From the NCBI RefSeq assembly GCF_010993955.1, contig NZ_WIXL01000001.1:159317-223316 (forward strand): a stretch of DNA of 64,000 nucleotides, read 5' to 3'. The notes beneath the pieces were generated by a model. It searched no databases. It was not told where the DNA came from and was given only the letters and a program-made list of their open reading frames with translations. The translations under genes and the position numbers were made by a program. This DNA comes from Oceanobacillus halotolerans. Lineage in GTDB: Bacteria; Bacillota; Bacilli; Bacillales; Amphibacillaceae. This document shows, in pieces, positions 45,268 to 54,810 of this stretch; within the stretch, counting starts at the first letter, position 1; every line of letters begins with the position of its first letter.

Positions 45268-45963
45268 ATGTCAGTCACTGAGATTATAATCCGTATTCTT
45301 ATATCATTCTTCGTATTACTGCTGATGACTCGTATTATGGGGCGCAAAGAAGTACGACAGCTTACATTTTTTAATTTTGTATCAGGAATAGCGATCGGTT
45401 CAATCGCAGCCACCCTAGCAACAAATCAAAGTCTAAGTATTTGGCAAGGTATCATGGCACTTGTTTTTTGGGCATTGTTAACCGTTATTATGGGATTTAT
45501 TGATATAAAAGCTGGTACAAACATAAGAACCTTATTAAATGGTGAGCCTGCCACTCTCATCAAACAGGGTAAATTAATGGATAAAGAACTACGGAGATTA
45601 CGGCTTGATGTAAACGATTTACGCGCACTATTAAGACAAAAAAGTATCTTCTCTATTAATGATGTGAACTATGCCATTATGGAGACAGACGGCAATATTT
45701 CCGTATTGAAAAAAGATCCTAAGAAGACAGTCACAAAAAGTGATATGCGATTACAGAAGGTGAAAACAGATGTTTATCCAATACCAACCATCATTATAAA
45801 TGATGGGGAGATCATCGAACAGAATTTAGCTGACTTAAACTTAAGTAAAGAATGGGTTACAGAACAATTAGAACAGGCTGGGATTCCATCACTTTCATCA
45901 GTCTTTTATGCGGAATTGCAAACAGATGGCACCCTTTATATTGATCAGCGAGAAGATCTTTAA
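45268..45963 (+). CDS. DUF421 (YetF-type) membrane protein
   Basis: A 231-residue protein. Three N-terminal helices include the family motif RIMGRKEVRQLTFFNFVSGI and AIGSIAATLATNQSL. Two cytoplasmic beta-rich YetF domains follow, with LRRLRLDVNDLRALLRQKSI and MSDVNYAIMETDGNISVLKK-like sequence. Members are linked to spore or stress biology, and function is unknown. TAGGAGTG precedes the ATG. A second, shorter DUF421 gene lies at 54.1 kb. Confidence 0.88.
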   Translation: MSVTEIIIRILISFFVLLLMTRIMGRKEVRQLTFFNFVSGIAIGSIAATLATNQSLSIWQGIMALVFWALLTVIMGFIDIKAGTNIRTLLNGEPATLIKQGKLMDKELRRLRLDVNDLRALLRQKSIFSINDVNYAIMETDGNISVLKKDPKKTVTKSDMRLQKVKTDVYPIPTIIINDGEIIEQNLADLNLSKEWVTEQLEQAGIPSLSSVFYAELQTDGTLYIDQREDL

Positions 45964-45997
45964 AATCCTACAACAATCCTTTAATAAAAACCTTTTG

Positions 45998-46028
45998 AAA
46001 ATCACGGCATTTCAGCCGTGATTTTTTT
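45998..46028 (+). terminator. Rho-independent terminator
   Basis: Stem AAATCACGGC / GCCGTGATTT with a seven-T tail. A family A repeat follows directly. Confidence 0.88.
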
Positions 46029-46029
46029 A

Positions 46030-46148
46030 CACGTTAGGAAAGTAGAAATTTTTAGCTAAGAAGAAGACTCGACGTGGCTAAAATTTTAATGTCCCAAGTA
46101 TAAGAAAAACTCGCATTCGCTAAGGACGAGCGAATGCGAGTTTTTCTA
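46030..46148 (+). repeat. repeat family A, copy 5
   Basis: CACGTTAGGAAAGTAGAAAT ... GCGAATGCGAGTTTTTCTA. It continues through a shared linker into a family B copy. Confidence 0.85.
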
Positions 46149-46447
46149 AAAAGGTAAGAAAGTTATAAAAAATTGGCCTCATTACTGTCTTATATAGGAA
46201 AGGCCACGTCCAGCTTCGAGCGATTGATGTCCTAGTGCCGATGAAGCAACAGGACGTTCCGTTTTCATCGGCCAGCGCCTACCCCCTCGAGGTCATAAGA
46301 TAATCCTCTTTGTGGCAAAAAACGCCACGTCGAGGCTTGGCTTATGCTTGGCAGATAAGAAAATACTTACTGCATAAGTGCAACTAAGGCTTTCGCCACT
46401 TGGCGAAAAGCCTAGTTTTCTAATCGGGGGTGATCAAGGCATCGAGA
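46149..46447 (+). repeat. linker plus repeat family B, copy 3
   Basis: The linker GGCCTCATTACTGTCTTATA is identical in the three A-B composites. The B copy begins GGCCACGTCCAGCTTCGAGC and carries an extra GATGTCCTAGTGCCGATGAA segment with a matching ATCGG end. It ends near GGGGGTGATCAAGGCATCGA. Confidence 0.75.
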
Positions 46448-46503
46448 AGTGACAGGTTTAGAAGAAACTATTAAAATAATGAGAGAGGAGGAGTAACGGT
46501 TAC

Positions 46504-47289
46504 ATGAAACAACTTAAACATACATGTGCAAGAATAGCGCAACACTCTCTTTTTACATCAATTATCATCGGTTTAATTATTGTAAATGCCATTTTAGTGG
46601 GATTGGAAACATATCCAGCCATCCTAGAAAAATATGCTACATGGATGTATCGCATTGATCGTTTCCTACTTTGGACTTTTACGATTGAAATAGTTATTCG
46701 GTTGATTGGGAGTAAGTCGATCGGAGCCTTTTTCCGAGAACCATGGAATGTATTTGACTTTATTATTGTCGCGAGTGGTCACCTCTTAGTAGGATCGTAT
46801 TATGTGACAGTGTTACGTATTTTACGAGTACTTCGTGTGCTCCGTGCGGTATCCATCATTCCATCATTACGGAAAATGGTCAATGCATTACTACTTACCA
46901 TTCCATCTATGGGAACTATAATGTTGCTTCTAGGAATATTTTTCTATATTTATGCGGTCATTGGTACGATGTTGTATCAGGACATTGCACCTGAATACTT
47001 TGGAACATTACATAGTTCGTTACTGACCCTTTTCCAAGTGATTACATTGGAATCATGGGCTAGTGGTGTCATGCGACCAATCCTAGTAGCAGATCCATCT
47101 TCATGGTGGTATTTTGTAACGTTTATTGTGATTGGTGCATTTGTCATTATTAACCTATTTGTCGGGGTTGTGGTGAATAATGTGGAAGAAGCTTCAAGAG
47201 AAGAAACACCATCACCAACAGATATTAAATTAGACGAGGTACAACAAGAGTTAAAGGAACTTAAGAAAATGCTAGAGGATCGTTCATAA
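46504..47289 (+). CDS. ncbA: NaChBac-type voltage-gated sodium channel
   Basis: A 261-residue six-helix channel. S4 is a regular arginine array, LRILRVLRVLRAVSIIPSLR. The pore has the selectivity filter TLESWASG, which is the sequence known from NaChBac of Bacillus halodurans. S6 contains IVIGAFVIINLFVGVVVNNV. A C-terminal coiled coil (LDEVQQELKELKKMLED) fits tetramer assembly. In alkaliphilic bacilli the homologue NaVBP (ncbA) supports sodium re-entry for motility and pH balance. A PilZ gene follows 48 bp later. Confidence 0.92.
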   Translation: MKQLKHTCARIAQHSLFTSIIIGLIIVNAILVGLETYPAILEKYATWMYRIDRFLLWTFTIEIVIRLIGSKSIGAFFREPWNVFDFIIVASGHLLVGSYYVTVLRILRVLRVLRAVSIIPSLRKMVNALLLTIPSMGTIMLLLGIFFYIYAVIGTMLYQDIAPEYFGTLHSSLLTLFQVITLESWASGVMRPILVADPSSWWYFVTFIVIGAFVIINLFVGVVVNNVEEASREETPSPTDIKLDEVQQELKELKKMLEDRS

Positions 47290-47337
47290 CATTTAGGTGA
47301 TAAAAAAAGGTAATCAGTGCTTTAGGGGGATAAGTAT

Positions 47338-47721
47338 ATGCGATCAAAACGAGAAGAAGCATTTCGTTATACATTTGGCAGGCCATTACCAGCCTTTTTT
47401 AAAATTACAAAAATCGATGATGATCTTGTCACCACAGCGGAGGGTAATGCAGAAATCATTGATATTAGTCCAAGTGGATTAAAAATCCATTCTCAGTTGA
47501 CGATACCTGATACAGACCAAAAAACAATTGAAATATCGATTCGTTTTACACTTAATGATGAGGAACTAAACTATCATGGCATTATCGTATGGAAAGATAG
47601 GCTAAACCATTATGGAATTGATTTGCTAACAGATGAAGAAGAACAGCAAAATCTAATAGAACAATTAAAGATATATTCCAAGAACGAATTGAAAAAGGGA
47701 AAGGTCGATAAGAGTATGTAG
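47338..47721 (+). CDS. PilZ-domain protein
   Basis: A 127-residue single PilZ domain. The N-terminal RSKREEAFRYTFGRPLPAFF gives an R-rich loop, and AEIIDISPSGLKIHSQLTIP is the D/NxSxxG motif. Later, YHGIIVWKDRLNHYGIDLL completes the barrel. These motifs bind cyclic di-GMP in functional members. AGGGGGATA precedes the ATG. Close position after the sodium channel gene suggests co-transcription, perhaps linking sodium-driven motility and c-di-GMP. Confidence 0.8.
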   Translation: MRSKREEAFRYTFGRPLPAFFKITKIDDDLVTTAEGNAEIIDISPSGLKIHSQLTIPDTDQKTIEISIRFTLNDEELNYHGIIVWKDRLNHYGIDLLTDEEEQQNLIEQLKIYSKNELKKGKVDKSM

Positions 47722-48279
47722 TTACTTACCGTGGAGGAAACGATAAATCGTATAACGAATAGCATAAAATTTTGCAGTGTATTTTCCACCTATTTTAGCA
47801 TTTGAATTAACATATAAAAAAAGCTTGGATAGAAATAACATCCTATCGAAATGTTTTTTGAATCTCATAAAATACAAGATAACTTGGCATCCGCAAATCT
47901 TTTAATGGCGAATGTCTTAATTGCACTTGCGACCCAATCGGTTGATTCACTCACAATATAGGAAGCAATCAGCCGAGACAATGTATGAAGAAGTGATGGT
48001 CAAAGTTTAATGTCTAGGGATAAATGAAGGAAGAGGCGAGCCAAAGCATGTAATCACTATTTAATAACTGAAACGCTATTATAAAGTCAAACTTCAATCA
48101 GTGGGGTTCGACCTGGAAGGACGTGCTAGTTTTATGTCGGCTTGCCAGTTACATGAGGGATAAGCAACTCCCCTTAAAAAGTGTACTCCCTTTCTAGGGG
48201 GAGTTTAGTGGTTAATAAGAAAAGTTTATCGGGCAATTGCATAGTATAATAGAAGACACGTAACTTGTAAGCTATTTTT
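47722..48279. other. intergenic with degraded sequence and repeats
   Basis: About 47875-47960 reads in one frame as NLASANLLMANVLIALATQS, which may be a coding relic. 48085-48240 holds a degenerate repeat (CTTCAATCAGTGGGGTTCGA) resembling the one at 22.7 and 37.6 kb, then an AACTCCCC / GGGGAGTT hairpin. Confidence 0.35.
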
Positions 48280-48401
48280 ACACGTTAGGGGTATAAAATT
48301 TTGGCTAAGAAGTGGGCTCGATGTTGCTAAAATTTTAATGTCACAAGTATTAGAAAAACTAACACATTCGCTAAAGGACTAGCGAATGCGAGTTTTTCTA
48401 A
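48280..48401 (+). repeat. repeat family A, copy 6
   Basis: CACGTTAGGGGTATAAAATT ... GCGAATGCGAGTTTTTCTA. It begins after a GCTATTTTTA tract and ends 18 bp before the next start codon. Confidence 0.8.
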
Positions 48402-48419
48402 GAGAATAGGAGGAATCTG

Positions 48420-49391
48420 ATGGCGAAACAAGGCGTAATTTCATTAGGTGAAGCACTGATTAACTTCTTACCACTTGGTGAAGGGGAGAATAGGTGGCAG
48501 CAAAGTCCAGGTGGTGCTGTAGCTAATGTTGCAGCAGGTGTAGCTAAATTAGGTCTCCCCTCCACATTTATAGGGAAAGTAGGAAATGATACATTTGGTA
48601 AATATTTAGATCAAACATTAACTTCTTATAATGTTGATACAACGTACATGCAATGGACAACAGATGCACCAACTGGAATTATGTTTATCCAGAATGATAA
48701 AGGAACACAGCAATCTATTTCGCTTAACCATCATCTCTATGCTGATCAATTTGTCGTAACAGATGAAAAAACAGCTCCTCTCTTTACAACGCATAAAATC
48801 TTTCACTTCAGTTCTCGTTCCATGATACAACCCTCTTGCAGACAAACAACATATTCCGCCATTAATCAAGCAAAACAACAAAATATGCTTCTTTCATTTG
48901 CACCAAATTTATGTACGGCATTATGGGATAGTCATGAAAAGGCATGTGAAACTGTAAGCTCGGTTTTGTTTGATGTTGATGTATTAGTGGTTACAAAAGA
49001 AGAAGTCTTTCAGTTGTCTGGTGCATCTGCCGTAACTTCTGGTATTGACTTTTTACAAAAGGAATACCAAATTCCATTTATAGTGGTTGACTTAGAAAAG
49101 GGAGGGTATTTGGTTGCTATAGAAAATGAGTATACAACTATTGCGCCAATCCATGTGAAGGCAATTGACTCTACAAGTGCGAATGATGCATTTGTTGCAG
49201 CAGTGCTCTATCAACTCCATGAAATTCCAAAGGTTATTACATCCCTAACAATTGGAGAGGCTAGTCATATTACAAGATTTGCATCATTTGCAAGTGTCTT
49301 ATCAGCTTCATCAAAAGGTGCGATGACCTCACTACCGAGTATAGAACGAGTAAAAAAGTATATGGATGGTACTGAATTTCCTGTAAGTTAA
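48420..49391 (+). CDS. PfkB-family sugar kinase with altered GAGD motif
   Basis: A 323-residue protein with a typical PfkB fold (VISLGEALINFLPLGEGENR, GGAVANVAAGVAKLGLPSTF, IGKVGNDTFGKYL). The active-site loop normally DTTGAGDAF reads DSTSANDAFVAAVLY. The catalytic Asp stays, but the anion-hole glycines are changed (GAGD to SAND). Activity may be lost or altered. The start lies 18 bp after a family A repeat, with AGGAGG in between. Closest in look to fructokinases; substrate unknown. Confidence 0.75.
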   Translation: MAKQGVISLGEALINFLPLGEGENRWQQSPGGAVANVAAGVAKLGLPSTFIGKVGNDTFGKYLDQTLTSYNVDTTYMQWTTDAPTGIMFIQNDKGTQQSISLNHHLYADQFVVTDEKTAPLFTTHKIFHFSSRSMIQPSCRQTTYSAINQAKQQNMLLSFAPNLCTALWDSHEKACETVSSVLFDVDVLVVTKEEVFQLSGASAVTSGIDFLQKEYQIPFIVVDLEKGGYLVAIENEYTTIAPIHVKAIDSTSANDAFVAAVLYQLHEIPKVITSLTIGEASHITRFASFASVLSASSKGAMTSLPSIERVKKYMDGTEFPVS

Positions 49392-49461
49392 TACGTTAGA
49401 TAGCAATTTTAGAACATTTTAGAAGGCTGTTTAGACTGTTGCTTTACCAAACAATAGTCTT

Positions 49462-49925
49462 AATGCATAGTTGATGTAAATTGCTACGTAAATTGCGTCG
49501 TTGATTTCCGCTTCGGACAGTCGCTTTCACCACAGGCATAAGTGCGACATCTGTTCAAACTTTACGTTTTCATAGTGTCTACTTTACCGCAGGCACGGCC
49601 TCAGCCTCCTCGGAAGAAGACCACTTCCTGCTCAGGTCTAGACACGTGCTGTTCCTGCAGGAGTCGACTGTCCTACACTCCAATCAACTATCGTATAACC
49701 ACAATACTGAATAGATAATATTGATCATATCAGTGGAGGAAATACGCGGAGACTCCTGCGGGAAAAATGGCCTAGATGAGAACCAGCAGAGCGAAAGCTC
49801 GAGGAGGCTCAACAGCCACCCGCCGAAAGCGAAGTGTATTTCCAGAACGGATAAACACTCTATACATCGCCTTAACTTACGTCGCATTCTATAAAAGATA
49901 TGACGTTAAAAATAACAAAGAATGC
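49462..49925. repeat. composite family C element, second large copy
   Basis: Starts TTGATGTAAATTGCTACGTA and contains GATTTCCG and CGGACAGTCGCTTTC, GACTCCTGCGGGAAAAATGG and GAAAGCGAAGTGTATTTCCA. It ends TACGTCGCATTC..., then GACGTTAAAAATAACAAAGA. The ends match the element at 35.8-36.3 kb, while the internal cargo differs in order. 49926-50074 has no gene before the next ribosome binding site. Confidence 0.6.
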
Positions 49926-50074
49926 GAAAAGTGCCTTTTAGAAAAATACGTTTATGAAAATAGTCATGACAATATTACCCATTCTCACCATGACAAACCA
50001 TTTGATTAACTGTAGCACATGCAGTAAGATAGAACGTGGAAAACTACGAATGTTTTTTGAAATGAGGGTACAAA

Positions 50075-51139
50075 ATGCATAAACAATCCATTTATGGACT
50101 AACATATGAGCAATTAACGGAATGGTTGATGGATCATGGTCAAAAACGCTTCCGTGCTGATCAGGTATGGAATTGGTTGTATAAAAAGCGAATTAATCAT
50201 TTTTCAGATATGAAAAACCTTAATAAAGAGACGATTGAGCTATTAGATGAAAACTTTGTCTTAGATACGCTACAAGAAGAAATCAAACAAGAATCTAAAG
50301 ATGGTACGATTAAATTTTTATTTAGATTAGCTGATGGAAATCTAATTGAAACGGTACTAATGCGTTTTAATTATGGTTTATCTGTTTGTGTTACAACACA
50401 AGTGGGCTGTAATATCGGCTGTACGTTTTGTGCAAGTGGATTATTGAAAAAAAGCCGTGATTTAGATAGCGGAGAGATTGTTGAGCAAATCATGAACGTA
50501 CAAAAACATCTAGATCAACAAGGAAAAGACGAACGTGTCAGCCATATAGTTGTCATGGGAATTGGAGAGCCATTTGACAACTTTAATAACCTAGTTGACT
50601 TTATCGAAGTTGTAAATCATGATGCTGGTTTAAATATTGGTGCAAGACATATAACCGTGTCAACAAGTGGCTTGGCTCATAAAATCTATGAGTTCGCTGA
50701 TACAGGACTACAAGTGAATTTAGCAATTTCCTTACACGCACCAAATAATGAGTTACGAACATCGATCATGAAAATCAATAAAGCATTTCCAATCGAAAAA
50801 CTGATGAAGTCAGTTGACTACTATTTAGAAAAGGTAAATAGACGAATCACCTATGAGTATATTATGTTGAAAGATGTCAATGACCACAAAGAAGAGGCAT
50901 TACAACTTGTCAAATTATTGAAGGACAAACGCCATTTAACCTATGTTAATTTAATTCCTTATAACTCTGTAGATGAGCATAATCAATATCAACGTAGTGA
51001 TACGGCAACTATTCAACAGTTCTTTGAAACGTTGAAGGAAAATGGAATTAACTGTGGCGTACGTTGGGAAAATGGAGCAGATATCGATGCAGCATGTGGT
51101 CAACTGCGTAGTAAGCAAATTAAGAAAAAAACAGGTTAA
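50075..51139 (+). CDS. rlmN: RlmN-family 23S rRNA adenine-C2 methyltransferase
   Basis: A 354-residue radical SAM enzyme. The cluster motif is [13 protein letters not shown] (CxxxCxxC). Other blocks are [60 protein letters not shown] and the C-terminal [12 protein letters not shown] with the catalytic Cys. RlmN methylates A2503 of 23S rRNA and some tRNAs. It does not sit in the usual prpC-prkC neighbourhood of bacilli, so it may be a second paralogue. The Cfr clade cannot be excluded by eye. Confidence 0.85.
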   Translation: MHKQSIYGLTYEQLTEWLMDHGQKRFRADQVWNWLYKKRINHFSDMKNLNKETIELLDENFVLDTLQEEIKQESKDGTIKFLFRLADGNLIETVLMRFNYGLSVCVTTQVGCNIGCTFCASGLLKKSRDLDSGEIVEQIMNVQKHLDQQGKDERVSHIVVMGIGEPFDNFNNLVDFIEVVNHDAGLNIGARHITVSTSGLAHKIYEFADTGLQVNLAISLHAPNNELRTSIMKINKAFPIEKLMKSVDYYLEKVNRRITYEYIMLKDVNDHKEEALQLVKLLKDKRHLTYVNLIPYNSVDEHNQYQRSDTATIQQFFETLKENGINCGVRWENGADIDAACGQLRSKQIKKKTG

Positions 51140-51180
51140 TATTAGATTATCTACTAGCCTACAAGGATTTTAACTGCAAA

Positions 51181-51211
51181 GACTGTCGAGAAGAATTCGG
51201 CAGTCTTTTTT
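51181..51211 (+). terminator. Rho-independent terminator
   Basis: Stem GACTGTCGA / TTCGGCAGTC then six T. A family A repeat starts right after. Confidence 0.8.
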
Positions 51212-51212
51212 A

Positions 51213-51334
51213 CACGTTAGGAAAGTATAAAATTTTAGCTAAGAAGTGGATTCGACGTTGCCAAATTTTTAATGTCCCAAGTATAAGAAAAACTATCACA
51301 TTCGCTAAAGGACGAGCGAATGCGAGTTTTTCTA
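51213..51334 (+). repeat. repeat family A, copy 7
   Basis: CACGTTAGGAAAGTATAAAA ... GCGAATGCGAGTTTTTCTA with both hairpins complete. Confidence 0.85.
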
Positions 51335-51451
51335 ATCGTTGGATTCGCTTCAAGGATTTTTTGCCTCCTCTCTTTTGGGAATCAATCTCATGTTTTGGGA
51401 GCTTTTGGACAAACTAAACTAGTACATGTAAAAAGGGAGGCGTACGTTGTC

Positions 51452-53491
51452 ATGAGTGAAGATCAGCGTAATCAAAAGCAGGAACAGCTGGATCAATATC
51501 GAGTAGACGATTCTGGTAAAAAAATGACGACCAATCAAGGTCTCAGAGTGTCAGAGGATGAATTTTCGCTAAAGGCAGGAGAACGAGGACCAACATTAAT
51601 GGAGGACTTTCATTTTCGCGAAAAAATGACACACTTTGACCATGAGCGGATACCAGAACGGGTCGTCCATGCGCGTGGTTCGGCAGCACATGGTGAATTT
51701 GAAGTATATGAATCCATGAAAAAATATACGAAGGCAAAATTCCTACAGGAGCCAGGTAAAAAAACACCTGTCTTTGTTCGCTTCTCGACGGTAGTCGGAT
51801 CGCGTGGTTCAGCAGATACTGTACGAGATGTCCGCGGCTTTTCAACGAAATTTTATACCGAAGAAGGCAATTACGATTTAGTTGCGAACAATATGCCGGT
51901 CTTTTTTATACAGGATGCGATAAAATTTCCAGATGTTGTGCATGCTCTCAAACCAGAACCACATAACGGAATTCCACAGGCAACTGGTGCACATGATACA
52001 TTTTGGGATTTTGTTGCCAATAATCAGGAATCTGCCCATAACGTGATGTGGCTAATGTCAGACCGTGCAGTACCGAGAAGCTATCGGATGATGCAAGGGT
52101 TTGGGATTAATACATTCCGATTTGTGAATGATGCAGGGGACTCCCACTTTGTTAAATTTCATTGGATTCCAAAGCTTGGCGTACATTCACTTGTTTGGGA
52201 TGAAGCACAAAAAATCGCTGGAAATGACCCAGACTATAATCGTCGTGATCTGTATGAGTCAATCGAAAAAGGGGATTATCCGGAATATGAACTTGGTGTG
52301 CAAGTCATTCCGGAAAAGGATGAATTTGCGTTTGACTTTGACATATTGGATCCAACGAAGATTTGGCCAGAAGAAGATGTTCCTGTTCAAATTGTTGGAA
52401 AAATGACGTTAAATAAAAATATTGATAACTTTTTCTCGGAAACAGAGCAGGTTGCCTTTCACCCAGGTCATGTGGTGCCAGGCATTGATTTTACAAATGA
52501 CCCACTGCTGCAAGGACGTTTGTTTTCCTATACCGATACACAATTAATTCGACTTGGTGGTCCGAACTTCCACGAAATTCCAATTAATCGTCCGGTTTGT
52601 CCATTCCATAATAATCAGCGGGGTGGTTATCACCGACAAACGATTAATGAAGGAAAGGTAAGCTATCATAATAATTCCATTGGAGCAAACACCCCTACAC
52701 CAGCCATGAAGGAAGATGGTGGCTATACCCATTACCAGGAGAAAGTGGATGGCAAAAAGGTTCGCGCACGCAGCCAAAGCTTTAAGGATCATTTTTCCCA
52801 AGCAAAACTATTTTGGAATAGTATGACGGGTCCGGAGAAGATGCATATTAAACAAGCTTTTGCATTTGAAGTTGGTAAGGTGAAGAATAAATCTGTGCAA
52901 CAGCAGGTAGTGGATATGTTTGCCAATGTGGATGTGGAACTCGCCACATCGATCGCAAAAGATGTTGGAGCAAACCCGCCAGCCAAGGGGGGATCCCCTG
53001 TAACAAAGGCTTCTCCTGCACTTAGTCAGATGAATACGTTTAAAGTGCCAGCCACTCGTAAAGTAGGTGTTCTCGTCAACAATGGATTTGATGGTGCTAC
53101 TACTCAAGCTACATTAGATGCACTGAAAGCCTATGGCATCCATCCTATGATTATTAGTGAAAAACTCGGAACTGTTACTGGAGCAGACGGAACCTCCATC
53201 ATGGTAGATGATACGTTTACCACAACAGACTCTGTTTTATATGATGCCATTTACGTAGTGGGCGGCAATGTGGGAAGCAAAGTTTTCCATAAAAATGCAA
53301 GCCAATTTACAACAGATGCCTTTAATCACTATAAACCAATCGGAGCCACAGCTGATGGCAAGATGCTACTAGATGAATTAAATATGACAGGTGCAGTAGG
53401 TGTATTTGTACAAGAGAATGATAAAACATTTGTCGAACAGTTCACCCAAGCCATTGGGGAGCACCGACACTGGAACCGGGATGTCATGTAA
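51452..53491 (+). CDS. katE: large-subunit (clade 2) heme catalase
   Basis: A 679-residue catalase. The catalytic His block is PERVVHARGSAAHGEFEVYE, and the proximal heme Tyr is in GRLFSYTDTQLIRLGGPNFH. The last 150 residues form a DJ-1/PfpI-like flavodoxin-fold domain (RKVGVLVNNGFDGATTQATL) typical of large HPII-type catalases. It breaks down hydrogen peroxide in the cytoplasm or spore. ATG 51452 follows AAGGGAGG. The frame continues upstream into a family A repeat, which is not part of the protein. Confidence 0.93.
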   Translation: MSEDQRNQKQEQLDQYRVDDSGKKMTTNQGLRVSEDEFSLKAGERGPTLMEDFHFREKMTHFDHERIPERVVHARGSAAHGEFEVYESMKKYTKAKFLQEPGKKTPVFVRFSTVVGSRGSADTVRDVRGFSTKFYTEEGNYDLVANNMPVFFIQDAIKFPDVVHALKPEPHNGIPQATGAHDTFWDFVANNQESAHNVMWLMSDRAVPRSYRMMQGFGINTFRFVNDAGDSHFVKFHWIPKLGVHSLVWDEAQKIAGNDPDYNRRDLYESIEKGDYPEYELGVQVIPEKDEFAFDFDILDPTKIWPEEDVPVQIVGKMTLNKNIDNFFSETEQVAFHPGHVVPGIDFTNDPLLQGRLFSYTDTQLIRLGGPNFHEIPINRPVCPFHNNQRGGYHRQTINEGKVSYHNNSIGANTPTPAMKEDGGYTHYQEKVDGKKVRARSQSFKDHFSQAKLFWNSMTGPEKMHIKQAFAFEVGKVKNKSVQQQVVDMFANVDVELATSIAKDVGANPPAKGGSPVTKASPALSQMNTFKVPATRKVGVLVNNGFDGATTQATLDALKAYGIHPMIISEKLGTVTGADGTSIMVDDTFTTTDSVLYDAIYVVGGNVGSKVFHKNASQFTTDAFNHYKPIGATADGKMLLDELNMTGAVGVFVQENDKTFVEQFTQAIGEHRHWNRDVM

Positions 53492-53502
53492 GTGGAGTGA
53501 GG

Positions 53503-53531
53503 CCTTTCCTAAAAAAGTGGGAAAGACTTTT
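53503..53531 (+). terminator. Rho-independent terminator
   Basis: Stem CTTTCC / GGAAAG then ACTTTT. A family A repeat begins 2-3 bp later. Confidence 0.65.
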
Positions 53532-53533
53532 GG

Positions 53534-53650
53534 CACGTTAGGAAAGTATAAAATTTTAGCTACGAGTCGACGTGGCTAAAATTTTAATGTCCTAAGTATA
53601 AGAAAAACTAAACACATTCGCTAAAGGGCGAGCGAATGCGAGTTTTTCTA
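53534..53650 (+). repeat. repeat family A, copy 8
   Basis: CACGTTAGGAAAGTATAAAA ... GCGAATGCGAGTTTTTCTA, first hairpin loop shortened; runs through the linker into a B copy. Confidence 0.85.
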
Positions 53651-53904
53651 AAAAGGTAAGAAAGTATAAAAAGTTGGCCTCATTACTGTCTTATATAGGA
53701 AAGGCCACGTCCAGCTCCAGTGCCTACCCCTCGAAGTCATAAGACAATCCACATTACGCGCAAAAACGCCACGACGAGGCTTGGCTTATGCTTGGCAGAT
53801 AAGAAAAACTTTCTTACTGCATAAGTGCAACTAAGGCTTTCGCCACTTTGCGACAAGCTAAGTTTTCTCATCGGGGGTGATCAAGGCGCTTCTAGCTTTT
53901 GTTC
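53651..53904 (+). repeat. linker plus repeat family B, copy 4
   Basis: Linker GGCCTCATTACTGTCTTATA, then GGCCACGTCCAGCTCCAGTG ... GGGGGTGATCAAGGCGCTTC. 53905-54112 carries nothing further except the next gene's start region. Confidence 0.75.
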
Positions 53905-54112
53905 TAAGCTTGTTTGTTATTTGAACGGAATAGATGCGATGCTCGGTGAAGAAGCGAGTAGAAAATTAGGAGGAAAGTGAATCGAGTCAATGCAAACAAG
54001 TAAGAAAACCCACAAAAAGGTTACAAAGCACGCCTATTTTTGTAGGTTAATTGTATAATTTGACGATATGCCTTTAAACTATTGATAGGACATAAGAAAG
54101 GCTTGATAACTA

Positions 54113-54772
54113 ATGGATTTGACTTGGATTTGGAAAGCAGTCGTAGTCGTAATAGGTGGTACATTTTTATTGCGATTTGCTGGCAGGAAGTCAATCGCAC
54201 AAATGACTTTAGCACAAACGGTCATTATGATCGCGATTGGATCCTTGCTCATCCAGCCAGTTGCTGGTGATAACATATGGCGAACATTAGGTGCTGGAGC
54301 AGTTCTTGTACTGACATTAATATTTTTGGAGTTTGTTCAAGTTAAGGGAGATCCTTTTGAAAAGTTGATTACTGGCAAATCAAAGGTACTAATCGAAAAT
54401 GGTACGATCAATGAGAAAAATTTAAAGAAACTCCGGTTAACCGTTGATCAGCTGGAAATGACATTACGACAACAAAATGTACAGCGAATAGATGATGTGA
54501 AGTATGCTACTCTAGAACCAAATGGTCAAGTAGGCTATATTTTAAAAGAAGAAGCGCAAACTGTTACAAAAAAAGATCTTCAATTATTACGCAATGACCT
54601 GCAGGAAACAATCAACCAGCTTGTCAATGTACAAATGAGTCAAAATCAGCCGCAACAGCAACAATATAGTGCATTAAATAATCAGCCAGTGCCAACAATG
54701 AATCAAGATAATATGTTCAAAGAAGTAGAAAATAATGAACATCAGCAGCCTCCACCAGAACGGCTCCAATAA
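54113..54772 (+). CDS. DUF421 (YetF-type) membrane protein, Gln-rich tail
   Basis: A 219-residue protein. N-terminal helices carry GGTFLLRFAGRKSIAQMTLA and AIGSLLIQPVAGDN. One YetF-type cytoplasmic domain follows (LKKLRLTVDQLEMTLRQQNV, VKYATLEPNGQVGYILKEEA). The last 55 residues are a Gln/Asn/Pro-rich tail (SQNQPQQQQYSALNNQPVP). It is the second DUF421 member in the window, shorter than the 45.3 kb copy and lacking its second soluble domain. The ribosome binding site is weak (AAAGG). Confidence 0.85.
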   Translation: MDLTWIWKAVVVVIGGTFLLRFAGRKSIAQMTLAQTVIMIAIGSLLIQPVAGDNIWRTLGAGAVLVLTLIFLEFVQVKGDPFEKLITGKSKVLIENGTINEKNLKKLRLTVDQLEMTLRQQNVQRIDDVKYATLEPNGQVGYILKEEAQTVTKKDLQLLRNDLQETINQLVNVQMSQNQPQQQQYSALNNQPVPTMNQDNMFKEVENNEHQQPPPERLQ

Positions 54773-54785
54773 GGTGGGGGTTTTT
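54749..54785 (+). terminator. Rho-independent terminator overlapping the gene end
   Basis: CCTCCACC (54749-54756) pairs with GGTGGGGG (54773-54780), followed by five T. Confidence 0.65.
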
Positions 54786-54810
54786 ATGTGAAAGGGGGTT
54801 ACTTGGATGT

